64,000 bases of DNA from Yinghuangia sp035454725 (GCF_051388935.1 NZ_JBPKBI010000003.1:434001-498000), one strand, 5' to 3'. Shown: positions 34,786-44,500, numbered from the stretch's first letter. The notes: generated by a model from the letters alone, not told the origin. Translations and numbers: made by a program.

Positions 34786-35180
34786 GGGGCCTGTCCAAAC
34801 CAGGCCCCATGGCTCCATTGCAGCCCGCCGATGTCGCCGAGCGAGTTGACCAGCTTGCCGGTGTCCGTGGCTCTCGTAGCTAAGCTCCATTGCAGCACCG
34901 GACAGCCCGTGCTGAACATAATGTGGCAGCGATATCCGTGGCCCCCTACGCCACGGCTCCATTGCAGCCCGAACCCGGCACTGGAGGCGGGTGACTGCAT
35001 CCGTGCGCCCGTGGCCTTCGACACCACGGCTCCATTGCAGCATCGGGCGGCCCGGCGATCAGTTATGCCGGTCCGGTGCCCGTGGCCTTCGACGCCATGC
35101 TCCATTGCAGCAGGAGCGATAGACCCCCGCCTGGCAAACGAGGCGCTTCTGCGGCCTTCGATGCCACGGCACCCGAACAG
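34786..35180 (+). CRISPR. CRISPR array 1, upstream of cas3
   Basis: Five repeat units ending at 34823, 34895, 34967, 35040 and 35110, plus a badly decayed sixth (about 35145-35180). The common 3' part is GGCTCCATTGCAG, preceded by a hairpin such as CCGTGGC/GCCACGG; spacing is about 72 bp, so spacers are about 35-37 bp. The first unit has a different but perfect stem (GGGGCCTG/CAGGCCCC). The ATTGCAG end resembles the crRNA 5' handle of many type I repeats, so transcription should be rightward. The consensus is the same as in array 2. Confidence 0.85.
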
Positions 35181-35293
35181 CTAGCGCCGGTGACCTGCTG
35201 TTCTTCCCGTCTCACTCTCGGTTGTCGGTGCGGGGTGGCAGGATCCGCTGCGTTCGGCGCACGGTCGAACACCTCCGGGAACGAGGTGGGTTG

Positions 35294-37834
35294 GTGGGTC
35301 GTTCGTTCGACGAGTTCGTGTTCGCGGCGACGTCGTGCAGGCCGTACGCGTATCAGGAGCTGTTATCCCAAGAGCCGTTGCCGCAGTTACTGCGGGCACC
35401 GACCGGGTGCGGGAAGACGGTTGCTGCCGTGCTGCCGTGGATGTGGCGGCTGTTGGAGCACCCGGACGAGGCAGTTCGGCGGTCCACTCCTCAGTGGTTG
35501 GTGTACGTGCTGCCGTTACGTTCGCTCGTGGAGCAGACCGCCGACCAGGTCCGCAAGTGGATCGGAGCGTCTCAGCCCGGCGGCGCGCATGGGCCAGGCG
35601 TCGGGCTGCACGTTCTGCTCGGAGGAGCGGAACGGTCAGATGACGACTGGCAGTTGCAACCGAGCCGACCGGCGATCTTCGTCGGGACGCAGGACATGGT
35701 GCTGTCCCGGCTGCTGATGCGCGGTTACGCCGAGGCGCGGGCTTCGTGGCCGTTGTCGTTCGGCCTACTGCACGGCGGGGCGCAGTTCGTCTTCGACGAG
35801 ACGCAGCTGATGGGCCCGGCGTTGGAGACGTCGGCCCAGTTGCAGGGACTGCGCAACGCGCTGGGAGCGTTCGGTCGATCGTCATCTATGTGGATGTCCG
35901 CGACCTTGGACGACGTGCGGCTGCGGACGCCGGATCACCCGCCGGTGACACGCGTTCTGGACGCGGTCCACGACCCCCGGTTGAAAGTGCCCGGTCCCTT
36001 ACCGCAAGACGCTGAGCTGCAGAGACGGTTGGCTGCAGTGCGTACGGTCCATCGGGTCGACATGCCCGCCGATTCGGGTTCCTACCCGAAGGCGATGGCG
36101 GCGGAACTGCTGCGCCGGCACCGGCCAGGCACGCGAACGATCGCGATCATCAACCAGGTCGAACGCGCGCAGCGGACGCGGGAAGCACTCGCCAAGGCAC
36201 TGGCGGGCGCACCGGAAGCGCCCGAGGTTGTACTGATCCATTCGCGGTATCGACCGCCAGAGCGCGAAGCCGTGATGCGGCGCTTGACCGTTCCCGGGCC
36301 GCGCGGGCAAATCGTCGTGGCCACGCAGGTGTTGGAGGCCGGGGTTGATCTGTCGTCGACTGTTCTGGTGACGGAGGCCGCCCCGTGGTCCTCCATCGTG
36401 CAGCGGGCGGGTCGCGTCAACCGGGGCGGGGAAGCCGAGGATGCCTTGTTGTTGTGGGTGCGTCCGCCGGGGAAGGACTGTGCTCCCTACGAAGCTGCGG
36501 ACGTGGATCAGGCTATCGAGGCGTTGGTCGGTTTGGAGGGCATGGCGGTCACTTCCCAAATGCTGCAGGGCGCCGGTGTCGCGGAGCAGACGCCGGTGTA
36601 TCCGGTGCTGCGAAGGCGGGATCTGCTGCAGTTATTCGACACGATGCCCGACCTGGCCGGCTCGGACATCGACGTGTCCCGGTGGATTCGTGACGGGGAC
36701 GACGCGAGCGTGTCGGTTGCCTGGCGGTCGTGGTCCGGCGACGGACCGGCTGAGGATGAGCCGTTTCCGAAGCGTGAGGAGTTGTGCCCCGTGCCCCGGG
36801 GGCAGGTGATCAAAGCCGTCAAGGATCATCCGGGAAAGTGGTGGGTGTTCGATCAAGTGCAGGGAGGCTGCCGGCACCTGGGCGTTGCGGATTTGCGCGC
36901 GGGAATGGTGGTACTGGCTGACGCGGCGGTGGGATGCTACGACCCCGAACTCGGTTGGGATGCGAATCAGCGCACGCCCGTCGTCCCCGTCCCGGTGCGC
37001 GGCGTGGCGGCGGAGTCGGTCGGGTCGGACCACGCCTCGTGCTCGGGCCGCTGGATCGGCCTCGTGCAGCATCTGGACGACGTCGAGCGTGACATCCGCG
37101 CGGTGGCCGCCGAACTCGCTGAGGCGGGCGTCGTCGTGCCGGATGACCTCACCGAAGCCGCGGCATGCGCTGGCCGGTATCACGACCTCGGCAAGGCCCA
37201 CCACGTCTTCCAGGCGACCATGGCCGCGGAATATTCCGAAGGGCAGGCACCTCCGGGCCACGGCCCTTGGGCGAAGTCCGAACGCGCCGTGGGCCGGCAC
37301 TCGCGGCGCTTCTTCCGCCACGAGCTGGTGTCCGCCCTGGCCCTGGCGCATCCACGGGTGGAACTCCTCCACGGCGATCCGTATGCGGATCTGATCACGT
37401 ATCTCGCCGCCGCACACCACGGCAAGGTCAGAGTGTCGGTGCGTTCGATGCCCGGCGAGGCGGAGCGTGCCGTGCCGCAGGTGTTGGGGGTGGAGCCCGG
37501 CGACAGGTTCGGGCCGGTCGAGTTGCCTGGCGGGCGCAGAGTCCCGGAGATCGTGTTGGAGCCCGGAGTGCTGTTTTTGGGCGGCGAGGGGGACGGTTCG
37601 CCGTCGTGGAGCGAGCGGGTTTTGCGCCTGCGCGACGACCCCGCGCTGGGCCCGTTCCGGTTGGCGTTGCTGGAAGCGCTGGTCCGGGTCGCGGACCGCC
37701 GTGTCAGCCGTTCCTACCGCGCCCCGGACTCGCCCGGCATCGGCCCGCAGGACCACGAACTCAGCGCCCAGGCAGGCCTCTCCCCCGCTGCGAGTCCCTC
37801 GGCGGTTGCCACGCAGGAGCCGCTGTGGGCGTGA
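35294..37834 (+). CDS. cas3: Cas3 helicase-nuclease, type I-G (I-U)
   Basis: About 846 aa. Numbered from the GTG at 35294: Walker A APTGCGKT (35-42), Walker B DETQ (168-171) in place of the usual DEAH/DECH, SAT (202-204) and motif VI QRAGRVNR (370-377). The HD nuclease motif RYHDLGKA (His630, Asp631) follows the helicase. This helicase-then-HD order is reversed compared with canonical Cas3 and marks type I-G. The start was chosen for GAGGTGGG just upstream and because family proteins begin about ten residues before the FDEF segment; the frame is open to a TTG at 35222. Cas3 unwinds and degrades the target after Cascade binding. Confidence 0.93.
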   Translation: MGRSFDEFVFAATSCRPYAYQELLSQEPLPQLLRAPTGCGKTVAAVLPWMWRLLEHPDEAVRRSTPQWLVYVLPLRSLVEQTADQVRKWIGASQPGGAHGPGVGLHVLLGGAERSDDDWQLQPSRPAIFVGTQDMVLSRLLMRGYAEARASWPLSFGLLHGGAQFVFDETQLMGPALETSAQLQGLRNALGAFGRSSSMWMSATLDDVRLRTPDHPPVTRVLDAVHDPRLKVPGPLPQDAELQRRLAAVRTVHRVDMPADSGSYPKAMAAELLRRHRPGTRTIAIINQVERAQRTREALAKALAGAPEAPEVVLIHSRYRPPEREAVMRRLTVPGPRGQIVVATQVLEAGVDLSSTVLVTEAAPWSSIVQRAGRVNRGGEAEDALLLWVRPPGKDCAPYEAADVDQAIEALVGLEGMAVTSQMLQGAGVAEQTPVYPVLRRRDLLQLFDTMPDLAGSDIDVSRWIRDGDDASVSVAWRSWSGDGPAEDEPFPKREELCPVPRGQVIKAVKDHPGKWWVFDQVQGGCRHLGVADLRAGMVVLADAAVGCYDPELGWDANQRTPVVPVPVRGVAAESVGSDHASCSGRWIGLVQHLDDVERDIRAVAAELAEAGVVVPDDLTEAAACAGRYHDLGKAHHVFQATMAAEYSEGQAPPGHGPWAKSERAVGRHSRRFFRHELVSALALAHPRVELLHGDPYADLITYLAAAHHGKVRVSVRSMPGEAERAVPQVLGVEPGDRFGPVELPGGRRVPEIVLEPGVLFLGGEGDGSPSWSERVLRLRDDPALGPFRLALLEALVRVADRRVSRSYRAPDSPGIGPQDHELSAQAGLSPAASPSAVATQEPLWA

Positions 37835-40059
37835 TCCGGCTTCGTGGCCTGCGGGCGACCACCCTGGCGGGCTATCTCTGCGCGTTGGGGCTATTGCGGG
37901 TGTTCTCCGAGCAGCGCGATGACACGGCGCGACTTCACTGGCTTGGCGACGTGCCGCTTCTGACGTCCCGTCATAGCGGCGAGGAGGTCGTGGACTGGTT
38001 GGTGAACGCGTACGCTCCGGCTCCGATCGTCACCCCGTGGAACGCCGGATCCGGGTTCAACGACACCGGCAAGAGCGCGAGTGCCGAGAGGGCACTCACC
38101 TCATTCGAGACCAGCACCGACCCCCGGTTCGCGGCACTGGCGGAAGCCATCAGCGTCAGCCGGGAGATCGTCGCGGAAGGGCGCCGGCGCGGCTGGGCGG
38201 GCGGGACGATGTGGGCCGACGCCCACAAGGAGAAGGTCATCGCCTTATGCCGCAACCGCCTCCCGGACGCCGCACTGCCGTGGTTGGACGCCCTGGTCGC
38301 GCTCGGCGACGGCTTCGTGTCGTGGAACCCGATCGCGGGAACCGGCGGTAACTACGGACGCCAAGACCTCTCCGCCACCTTCTACCGGCGTCTTGACCAT
38401 GTGCTCGGCCCACGCGCCGACCGCGACCGTTCCCGTACTTGGGCGCGAACACTCGTGGACGGCGACGAGCACGTCCCTTACCTGCGGGACACCGTGGGCC
38501 AACTGGACCCGGGCCGGGCTGGCGGCATCCACTCCTCCCCGCTGGGGAAAAGCGACGACAGCGGCTTCGTCAATCCCTGGCACACCGTCCTGTCCTACGA
38601 GGGCTTGGTCTTGTTCGCGGGGGCTGCTGTTCGCCGGAACGGCGCGCGCGGCACCAGCCTTCCGTTCATGACCTCCTCCTCACCGGTCGGCCACGGCACC
38701 GCCGCAGAAGGCGAGGCAGTCAAGCGCGAACTGTGGGCCCCGCTGTGGGAACGGCCCGCCGGCCTCGCGGAACTCGAACTGCTGCTTGGCGAAGGGCGCG
38801 CCCAGTGGCGCGGCGCCCAAGCCGGCACCGGCATCACGTTCGCGCTTGCCGTCTCCGCCCTGGGCGTCGACCGCAACCTGTCCGGATTCCGCCGGTTCCT
38901 CTTCGCCGAACGCCACGGCCAAAACCCCCTCGCCGTTCCCGCAGGCCACCTGTCCGTAGCCGCCCACGGGGAGCAACGCCTGATCGTCGACGCACAGGCA
39001 TGGATGGACCGCGTACGTCGCGCCTCTCCCCCCAGCCACGTCGCCACGCTCCTGCGCCAGGCAGACCAGGCGCTCTTCGCTGTCGCGCGCGGCACCGGCA
39101 ACGCCGCTGTCGAGCAGTTCATCACCGCGTTCGGGCTCCTGCACGAAGCAGTCGCCCGCTCCAGCAGGGCCCTCGACAACGTCCGACCGTTTCAGCCACG
39201 CACCCACCAGACCTGGGAGCCGGGCACCCACGCCGACGACGAACTCGTCTTCGCCGCAGCCCTGGCCGGTGTGCGCGATGTGCCGGGACGCCTGGTCATC
39301 GACCCCGCCGCGCTGCGCTGGACCCTCACGCGGACCACGCTGCGCGCCGACAAGGGCCGCCTCACCCCGGTATGGGCGAATCGGCCCGCCACTCGTGTCG
39401 TTCTCGATGGTTCCAACCTGTCCCACGCTCTGGCCGAGGCTCACCAGCTCCGCCTACGCGAACGCGGCTCCGGGGACGGCACCGAACAGCGCGCCGCAGG
39501 GTCCGGATTCCGTCGCGGCCCCGTGCTTCCGCGGGACGTGATGCTGCGTTTCGTGGACCGCAGGCTCGACGACACCGCGATCGCCAACTATCTGCGCGGG
39601 CTCGTCACCCTCGGATGGGACGTCTCGCCGCCGCCCCGGGGCCCGTCCGACCACCCTTACCCGCCGCAAGTCGCCGCTCTGCTGCCGTTCTTCGGCCCAG
39701 AAGGCCGATCGCTGCAGGTGCGTTCCCTGTGGGACCCCGACACCGGGCCCTTCGAGGTCCAGCTGCAGCCGCGCCCCGACTGGATCGCCCGCCTCACCGC
39801 CTCCGGACCCGGCTCGGTCCTGCCCGAGGCCCTGCTCCGGCTGCAGATCGCCGGCTGCCGCCCGCTGGTCACAGCCTCCGAACTCGTCGGTCCCGAGCCC
39901 GATGGACACCGCATCGCCGCAGCGTTGCTCGCCCGTACCAGCGAACGCGACCGCGCGTACGCACTGAACTCGATCACGGCCACCGCTCCCGCACTCAACC
40001 GCCGAGCGGCAGACGTGCATCGCCTCAACGACCAACCCCAGCAGGGAGAAAGCGCATGA
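37831..40059 (+). CDS. csx17: Csx17, type I-G Cascade large subunit (Cas8-like)
   Basis: About 742 aa from a GTG that overlaps the cas3 stop (GTGA); a GTG two codons earlier (37825) has better spacing from AGGAG. The protein opens with IRLRGLRATTLAGYLCALGL, the typical start of Csx17, and contains the WNAGSGFND and SWNPIAGTGGNYGRQDLSAT segments of that family. Csx17 is taken to be the large subunit of I-G effector complexes. It is coupled at both ends to its neighbours. Confidence 0.9.
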   Translation: MIRLRGLRATTLAGYLCALGLLRVFSEQRDDTARLHWLGDVPLLTSRHSGEEVVDWLVNAYAPAPIVTPWNAGSGFNDTGKSASAERALTSFETSTDPRFAALAEAISVSREIVAEGRRRGWAGGTMWADAHKEKVIALCRNRLPDAALPWLDALVALGDGFVSWNPIAGTGGNYGRQDLSATFYRRLDHVLGPRADRDRSRTWARTLVDGDEHVPYLRDTVGQLDPGRAGGIHSSPLGKSDDSGFVNPWHTVLSYEGLVLFAGAAVRRNGARGTSLPFMTSSSPVGHGTAAEGEAVKRELWAPLWERPAGLAELELLLGEGRAQWRGAQAGTGITFALAVSALGVDRNLSGFRRFLFAERHGQNPLAVPAGHLSVAAHGEQRLIVDAQAWMDRVRRASPPSHVATLLRQADQALFAVARGTGNAAVEQFITAFGLLHEAVARSSRALDNVRPFQPRTHQTWEPGTHADDELVFAAALAGVRDVPGRLVIDPAALRWTLTRTTLRADKGRLTPVWANRPATRVVLDGSNLSHALAEAHQLRLRERGSGDGTEQRAAGSGFRRGPVLPRDVMLRFVDRRLDDTAIANYLRGLVTLGWDVSPPPRGPSDHPYPPQVAALLPFFGPEGRSLQVRSLWDPDTGPFEVQLQPRPDWIARLTASGPGSVLPEALLRLQIAGCRPLVTASELVGPEPDGHRIAAALLARTSERDRAYALNSITATAPALNRRAADVHRLNDQPQQGESA

Positions 40060-41066
40060 GCGCCACCAACATCCGCCGATTGCGGTACGAGGTCGAACTC
40101 GCCCCGGTCATCGGGTCCACGTTCCAGCCCACCGGCTTCCCCGACATCGGCCCCGCCTACTTCGACGCCCTCAGGCCGGACGGCACCTCCGTCCCGACCC
40201 TGCTGGTCGAGTCGGTCCAGTCGATGGCCAACCGTCTGGAGAACACAGCCTGGAGCGCCAACGACCGCACCCCGGTGGACACCATTGCGGAACTGCCGTA
40301 CGTCCGGGTGCACCACGCGGACGACCCCGACCAGTTCCTCACCACCAGTCGCCAGGAAGCCCACCGCCTCACGTCGGCTTTCGTTCGCGACTCCACCCTC
40401 GGCGACCACACGATGCTCGACGTGATCACCGAACGCCTCGGCCTTGCCAAGGACAAGCCCCTCGACTTCCCCGCGATGGCCGACGCCATCACCCGGCTGG
40501 ACCCGTTTAGCCTGCTCCACGGGGTGTTCTTCAACCAGAAGGCCTGGCACGGCCAACCCCGCTTCACTCGCGCCGTCTCCGCAGTCATCGAGGCGTACGA
40601 CGTGGCCCGGGTCGTCAGCGGCGGACGCAAAAGCGACTCCGTACGCCACTCCCTCGGCGACAAGAGCGAAGGCGGAGGCACATCCGAGGGCTACGGCTCA
40701 ATCCCGTTCCACCGTGTCGAATGGACCGCCCGCACCATCAAGGCCATGTTCAGCGTCGACGTCGCCCTGCTGCGCTCCTACGGACTCGACGCAGCCCGCA
40801 CGGACATGCTCATCACCCTCGCCCAATGGGAGATCCGGCAACTCCTCGACCAAGGACTGCGGCTGCGCACCGCCTGCGACCTGGAACCCGTCTCCGAGAT
40901 CACCGCCAATGCCGGCAACGAGGCGCTTCCCACAGCCGAAGTCCTCGACGAACAGCTGCGCGAACTCGTCACCGAAGCCGCCAAGAGCCTCAACACACGC
41001 GGCGCCCTGAACGTGGCATGGCGCGCAAGCAAGGCACCGAAGAAGAAAGCGGCAGCCGCTGAATGA
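40056..41066 (+). CDS. cas7: Cas7 backbone subunit, type I-G (Csb1/GSU0053 family)
   Basis: A 336-aa protein; ATG at 40056 overlaps the csx17 stop (ATGA), with GGGAG upstream. Family features are STFQPTGFPDIG near the N-terminus, LVESVQSMANRLE (about residues 50-62) and the central SLLHGVFFNQKAWHGQPRFT. Cas7 forms the helical filament that holds the crRNA. The stop overlaps the csb2 start, making a tightly coupled four-gene operon. Confidence 0.93.
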   Translation: MSATNIRRLRYEVELAPVIGSTFQPTGFPDIGPAYFDALRPDGTSVPTLLVESVQSMANRLENTAWSANDRTPVDTIAELPYVRVHHADDPDQFLTTSRQEAHRLTSAFVRDSTLGDHTMLDVITERLGLAKDKPLDFPAMADAITRLDPFSLLHGVFFNQKAWHGQPRFTRAVSAVIEAYDVARVVSGGRKSDSVRHSLGDKSEGGGTSEGYGSIPFHRVEWTARTIKAMFSVDVALLRSYGLDAARTDMLITLAQWEIRQLLDQGLRLRTACDLEPVSEITANAGNEALPTAEVLDEQLRELVTEAAKSLNTRGALNVAWRASKAPKKKAAAAE

Positions 41067-42580
41067 TCACCATCGCGTTCGAATTCCCCTGGCGCCGCTA
41101 CCACGCCACCCCCTGGGGCCGACACGTCAACGAAGGCGCCGTCGAACTCCCGCCCGCACCCTGGCGCATCCTCCGCGCCCTGTACGCAGCATGGAAGGAA
41201 CGCCGCCCCGACCTCGCCGAAGCGCACGTCCACGCAGTCCTCACCAAGCTCGCCGCACCGCCGCTGCGCTATCTCATCCCGCCCTACCAGCTGGAACACA
41301 CCCGCCACTGGTATCCCGACACCGAGCACCGCAACGGCGTCAACGGCGGTGTTGACAAGGCATTCGACGCGTTCGCCGTGCTCGGCGGGGACGCGACCAT
41401 CCACATCCAATGGGCGGACACTCTCGACGTCTCCGAGACCGAAACGCTCGGTGCCCTGTTGGAGGCGCTGCCGTATCTGGGACGCGCCGACAGTCTGGTA
41501 GAGGCCCGGCTCGCGGCGGATTTCCATACCGGCCCGGACCACATCACCGCTGTACCACTGAGCGCGGACGAGCCGCCCCCGCCCGGATGGACCACAGTCG
41601 ATCTCCTCGCGCCGCAACTCCCCCTCAACGTCGAGACATTGACCGCCAGAACCGTCGATGTACGCGCCAGCAAGCTGCTCTACCCGCCCGACAGCCACCA
41701 CCTCACCTACACCCTGCCGAACCCCGGCCAATCATCCGCGCCCCCACGCAGAAGGCACCGCGCGACGCAGCCGGACGCCCAAGACGTCACAGCCATCCGG
41801 CTCACCGTGACCGGACGCGTCCAGCCGCCGCTCACCGATGCCTTACCTCTTGCCGAAGCCGTCCGCGCGGCCAGCATCAAGATCCTCAATCCCAACGGAA
41901 GTCCGCCCCGCGCGAGCACGCTCGCCGGGAAGAACGCCGACGGCACGCCTCTCGCATCAGGGCAGCACCAGCACGCACACTTCATCCCGCACGACAGCGA
42001 CGGCGACCGGCGCATCGACCAGCTGATCATCTGGATCCCCGGTGGTCTCCACCCCGACGAACTCGCGGCAATCCATCAACTCGCCAGCGGACGCCGCACC
42101 GTCGGCGTCCCCGAAGGCATCAAAGGCCCCCGCAACCTTCACCTCCGGATAGCCGCGCAAGGACCCGCCGCCGACATCCTCCCCGCCGCGCTCACCGGCC
42201 CCGCGACCGTGTGGCAAAGCACGACGGCGTTCACGCCCACCCGGCATCGCAAGAAGGGACAAGACCCTCACGCCTACCTCCTCGCCGAAGTCACGCGCGA
42301 ACTCGCCTACCGAGGACACCACGCGCCCACCACCGTCCAGCGCATCCCCGGGGAGTGGCCGCTGTTCACCCGACGCCGCTGGGCCAAGCGCGATACGCAC
42401 GACCGCGCCCTCTCCTGTGACGGCCTCCGCATCGAGTTCCCGCACCCCATCACCGGCCCGCTATTCCTCGGCCGGCACAGCCACTTCGGCCTTGGCGCAT
42501 TCCACGCGGTCACCGCGACTGCGGAACCTCAAGCACTCATGCGACACGTCCCAGCCATCGAAGCCGAATGCGCAAAATGA
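41063..42580 (+). CDS. csb2: Csb2, fused Cas5-Cas6 of type I-G
   Basis: A 505-aa RAMP protein (GSU0054 family). The N-terminal Cas5-like domain opens ITIAFEFPWRRYHATPWGRH. The C-terminal half is Cas6-like, with a histidine-rich HQHAHFIPHDSDGD (about residues 296-309, candidate catalytic His) and the glycine-rich GPLFLGRHSHFGLGAF near the end. It should cut the repeat hairpins to make crRNAs and cap the complex. It is the last gene before array 2, which begins 68 bp downstream. No cas1, cas2 or cas4 follows. Confidence 0.92.
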   Translation: MITIAFEFPWRRYHATPWGRHVNEGAVELPPAPWRILRALYAAWKERRPDLAEAHVHAVLTKLAAPPLRYLIPPYQLEHTRHWYPDTEHRNGVNGGVDKAFDAFAVLGGDATIHIQWADTLDVSETETLGALLEALPYLGRADSLVEARLAADFHTGPDHITAVPLSADEPPPPGWTTVDLLAPQLPLNVETLTARTVDVRASKLLYPPDSHHLTYTLPNPGQSSAPPRRRHRATQPDAQDVTAIRLTVTGRVQPPLTDALPLAEAVRAASIKILNPNGSPPRASTLAGKNADGTPLASGQHQHAHFIPHDSDGDRRIDQLIIWIPGGLHPDELAAIHQLASGRRTVGVPEGIKGPRNLHLRIAAQGPAADILPAALTGPATVWQSTTAFTPTRHRKKGQDPHAYLLAEVTRELAYRGHHAPTTVQRIPGEWPLFTRRRWAKRDTHDRALSCDGLRIEFPHPITGPLFLGRHSHFGLGAFHAVTATAEPQALMRHVPAIEAECAK

Positions 42581-42648
42581 TCCGAATCCTCCGCCCACTA
42601 AATCGCACTTCCCTGGCCACGTCGTCGGCCCTGTCCCGGTCGACCAGG
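42581..42648 (+). promoter_or_regulatory. Short leader of CRISPR array 2
   Basis: 68 bp between the csb2 stop and repeat 1. Repeats 1 and 2 are identical and later ones increasingly altered, so this side is the leader end. It is shorter than usual and has no A/T-rich stretch typical of leaders. Confidence 0.45.
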
Positions 42649-44270
42649 GTGTCCGTGGCCGTCGAGGCCACGGCTTCATTGCAGGGCGTGGGACGACGAC
42701 CCGACGTCGCTGACATATGCGTGTCCGTGGCCGTCGAGGCCACGGCTTCATTGCAGGAAGGAGGGGCAGGTCTACAAGTTGCCGCGCCACGTGTGTCCGT
42801 GGGCGTCGTGCCACGGCTTCATTGCAGGCGGGCGAAAGTCGTCGGCGTGATCAAGGAGATCGGGTGTCCGCGGCCGTCGAAGCCATGGCTCCATTGCAGG
42901 GTCCAATAGGACGTGGTGCCCGTGACCGGCGGCATTGTGTCCGTGGCCGTCAACACCACGGCTCTATCGCAGGGCCTCATCGATCGTCACGCTCAAAAGC
43001 GGGTCGGGGTGTCCGTGGCCGTCATGCCATGGCTCCATTGCAGAATGCGTTACCGGAATCTAGACGGTGCGTCGCAGCTGCGTCCATGGCCATCAATGAC
43101 CATGGCTCCGTTACAGGGCCGACGGCGCGCACGTGGCGCAGATCGCCCGCCCGCAGTGTCCGTGGCCGTTAATGCCATGGCTCCATTGCAGGGGCTGGCG
43201 CGAGCGGAATGTACGCCTCTCCCCGGGTCGTTTCCCCAGCCGTCATAGCCGCAGCTCCATTGCAGGTGCATCATCTCGCGGATCGCGGCTGGCAGCGTAG
43301 ACATGTCCGTGGCCGTCAAAAGATGCGGCTCCATTGCAGGGACAATTGGGCCTCAACCTTCGGCGAGGTGGTCTCGCGTCCGTGGCCTCCAAGGCCACGG
43401 CTTCATTGCAGGACCCAGCCGGGCGGCCATTGCTGCCCGAGGTCGTCGTTTCCGTGGCCTCCAACGCCCACGGCTCCATTGCAGGAACATCACCCAGCCG
43501 ACCACCGGTATGCCCGATCATGTGCCCGTGGCCGTCTAGGCCATGGCCCCATTGCAAGACCGGCGACGGCCTGATCAACGCGAAGTGGAGCCTGCGTCCA
43601 TGGTCGTCAAGGCCACGGCTCCATTGCCGATACCCCTCGCACATGCAGCCGGACCCGGCCGAGCCGTGTCCGTGGCCGTCAAGGCGCACGGCTTCATTGC
43701 AGGGCCGTGGCCGCTCCACCAAACGGCCGTCACCGGTGGTGTCCGTGGCCGACAAAGCCACGGGCTCCATTGCAGGGATCCGCGGGACTGGGACGACATC
43801 GCGGGCGATGCGAGTGTCCGTGGCCGTCAAGGCCACCGCTCCATTGCAGGTAGGTGCGGAAGCCGTCGAGGCAGGGGAAGAGCACCGTGTCCGCCGTCAG
43901 GGCTGCAGCTCCATTGCGGAAATATCAACTGGTTCGACGCTGCTGGCGTCTACCTGTATCCGTGCCGTCAACGGCACGGCTCCATTGCAGACAGCGGGAG
44001 GGCATCGATCAGTACAAGGGCGCGTGTCCATGGCTGGCAACGCCACGGCTTCATTGCAGGTTCGGGAATCGCATCGTGTCGGGGACCGGGGCGTGGGTGT
44101 CCGTGGCCCCGTCAACGCCATGGCTCCATCGCAGGGTGACGGGGCCAGCGCCGCCGTCGGCGACGAACCATACCCGTGGTTTTCACGGCTACATTGCAGC
44201 CAGCGGAAGGCCGAGATCAACTTCTGCGGCGCGTGTCCCTGCTGCCTTCAACACCGCGGCTCCATTGCAG
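42649..44270 (+). CRISPR. CRISPR array 2, 23 repeats, downstream of csb2
   Basis: I count 23 repeats of about 36 bp, consensus GTGTCCGTGGCCGTC, two to four variable bases, then CCACGGCTCCATTGCAG, separated by about 34-38-bp spacers. Repeats 1 and 2 (42649-42684, 42721-42756) match exactly; almost all others differ, and lengths range from about 29 to 38. The stem CCGTGGCC/GGCCACGG is the Cas6 substrate, with ATTGCAG as the 5' handle. Decay is greatest at the right end (units near 43887, 44172, 44233). No spacer target can be assigned without a search. Confidence 0.95.
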
Positions 44271-44331
44271 TACGTCCAGATCCGAGGATGTCGCCGTACC
44301 GCTCAAGTGCAACCAAGCACCCGACTCATCT

Positions 44332-44354
44332 GGTTGCAGTTCTGGTTGCGTTCA
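44332..44354 (+). repeat. Repeated GGTTGC words beside attachment site 2
   Basis: ggttgcagttct (44332-44343) is followed directly by ggttgcgttca. The same 12-mer and a one-base variant lie at 48906-48934, the same side of attachment site 3. Likely integrase arm-binding sites. Confidence 0.45.
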
Positions 44355-44446
44355 AGGGCGTGCAGCAGCGTTCACCGGGGTGAGCGCCAAACGCTCCACC
44401 GCAGGCCGGGACATTGACGGGACCGGCTGAACAGGCCCTTGACCCA

Positions 44447-44500
44447 TTGGAAAGCGTGTTGGGGGCAACCCCTCACGAGTTCGAATCTCGTATCCTCCGC
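44447..44500 (+). repeat. Attachment site copy 2, right end of the 33-kb element
   Basis: 54 bp identical to the 3' part of tRNA-Ser (11503-11556), without the tRNA 5' half. It is the right boundary of the int-carrying element and the left boundary of the next unit. Confidence 0.85.

Noticed and set aside
34786..35180. Array 1 as a coding region in continuation of the DUF559 gene or cas3
   Set aside because: Regular 72-bp spacing of ATTGCAG units and shared consensus with array 2 identify it as CRISPR.
42717..44417. Several plus- and minus-strand frames with recurrent HGFIAG, MAPLQG or LHCR peptides, up to 349 codons
   Set aside because: They are translations of the CRISPR repeats; the peptides repeat with the array period and there is no ribosome site or independent coding signal.
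44447..44500. A second tRNA-Ser gene
   Set aside because: Only the anticodon loop to the acceptor end is present; the 5' acceptor strand, D arm and anticodon 5' stem are missing, so it is an attachment-site duplicate.
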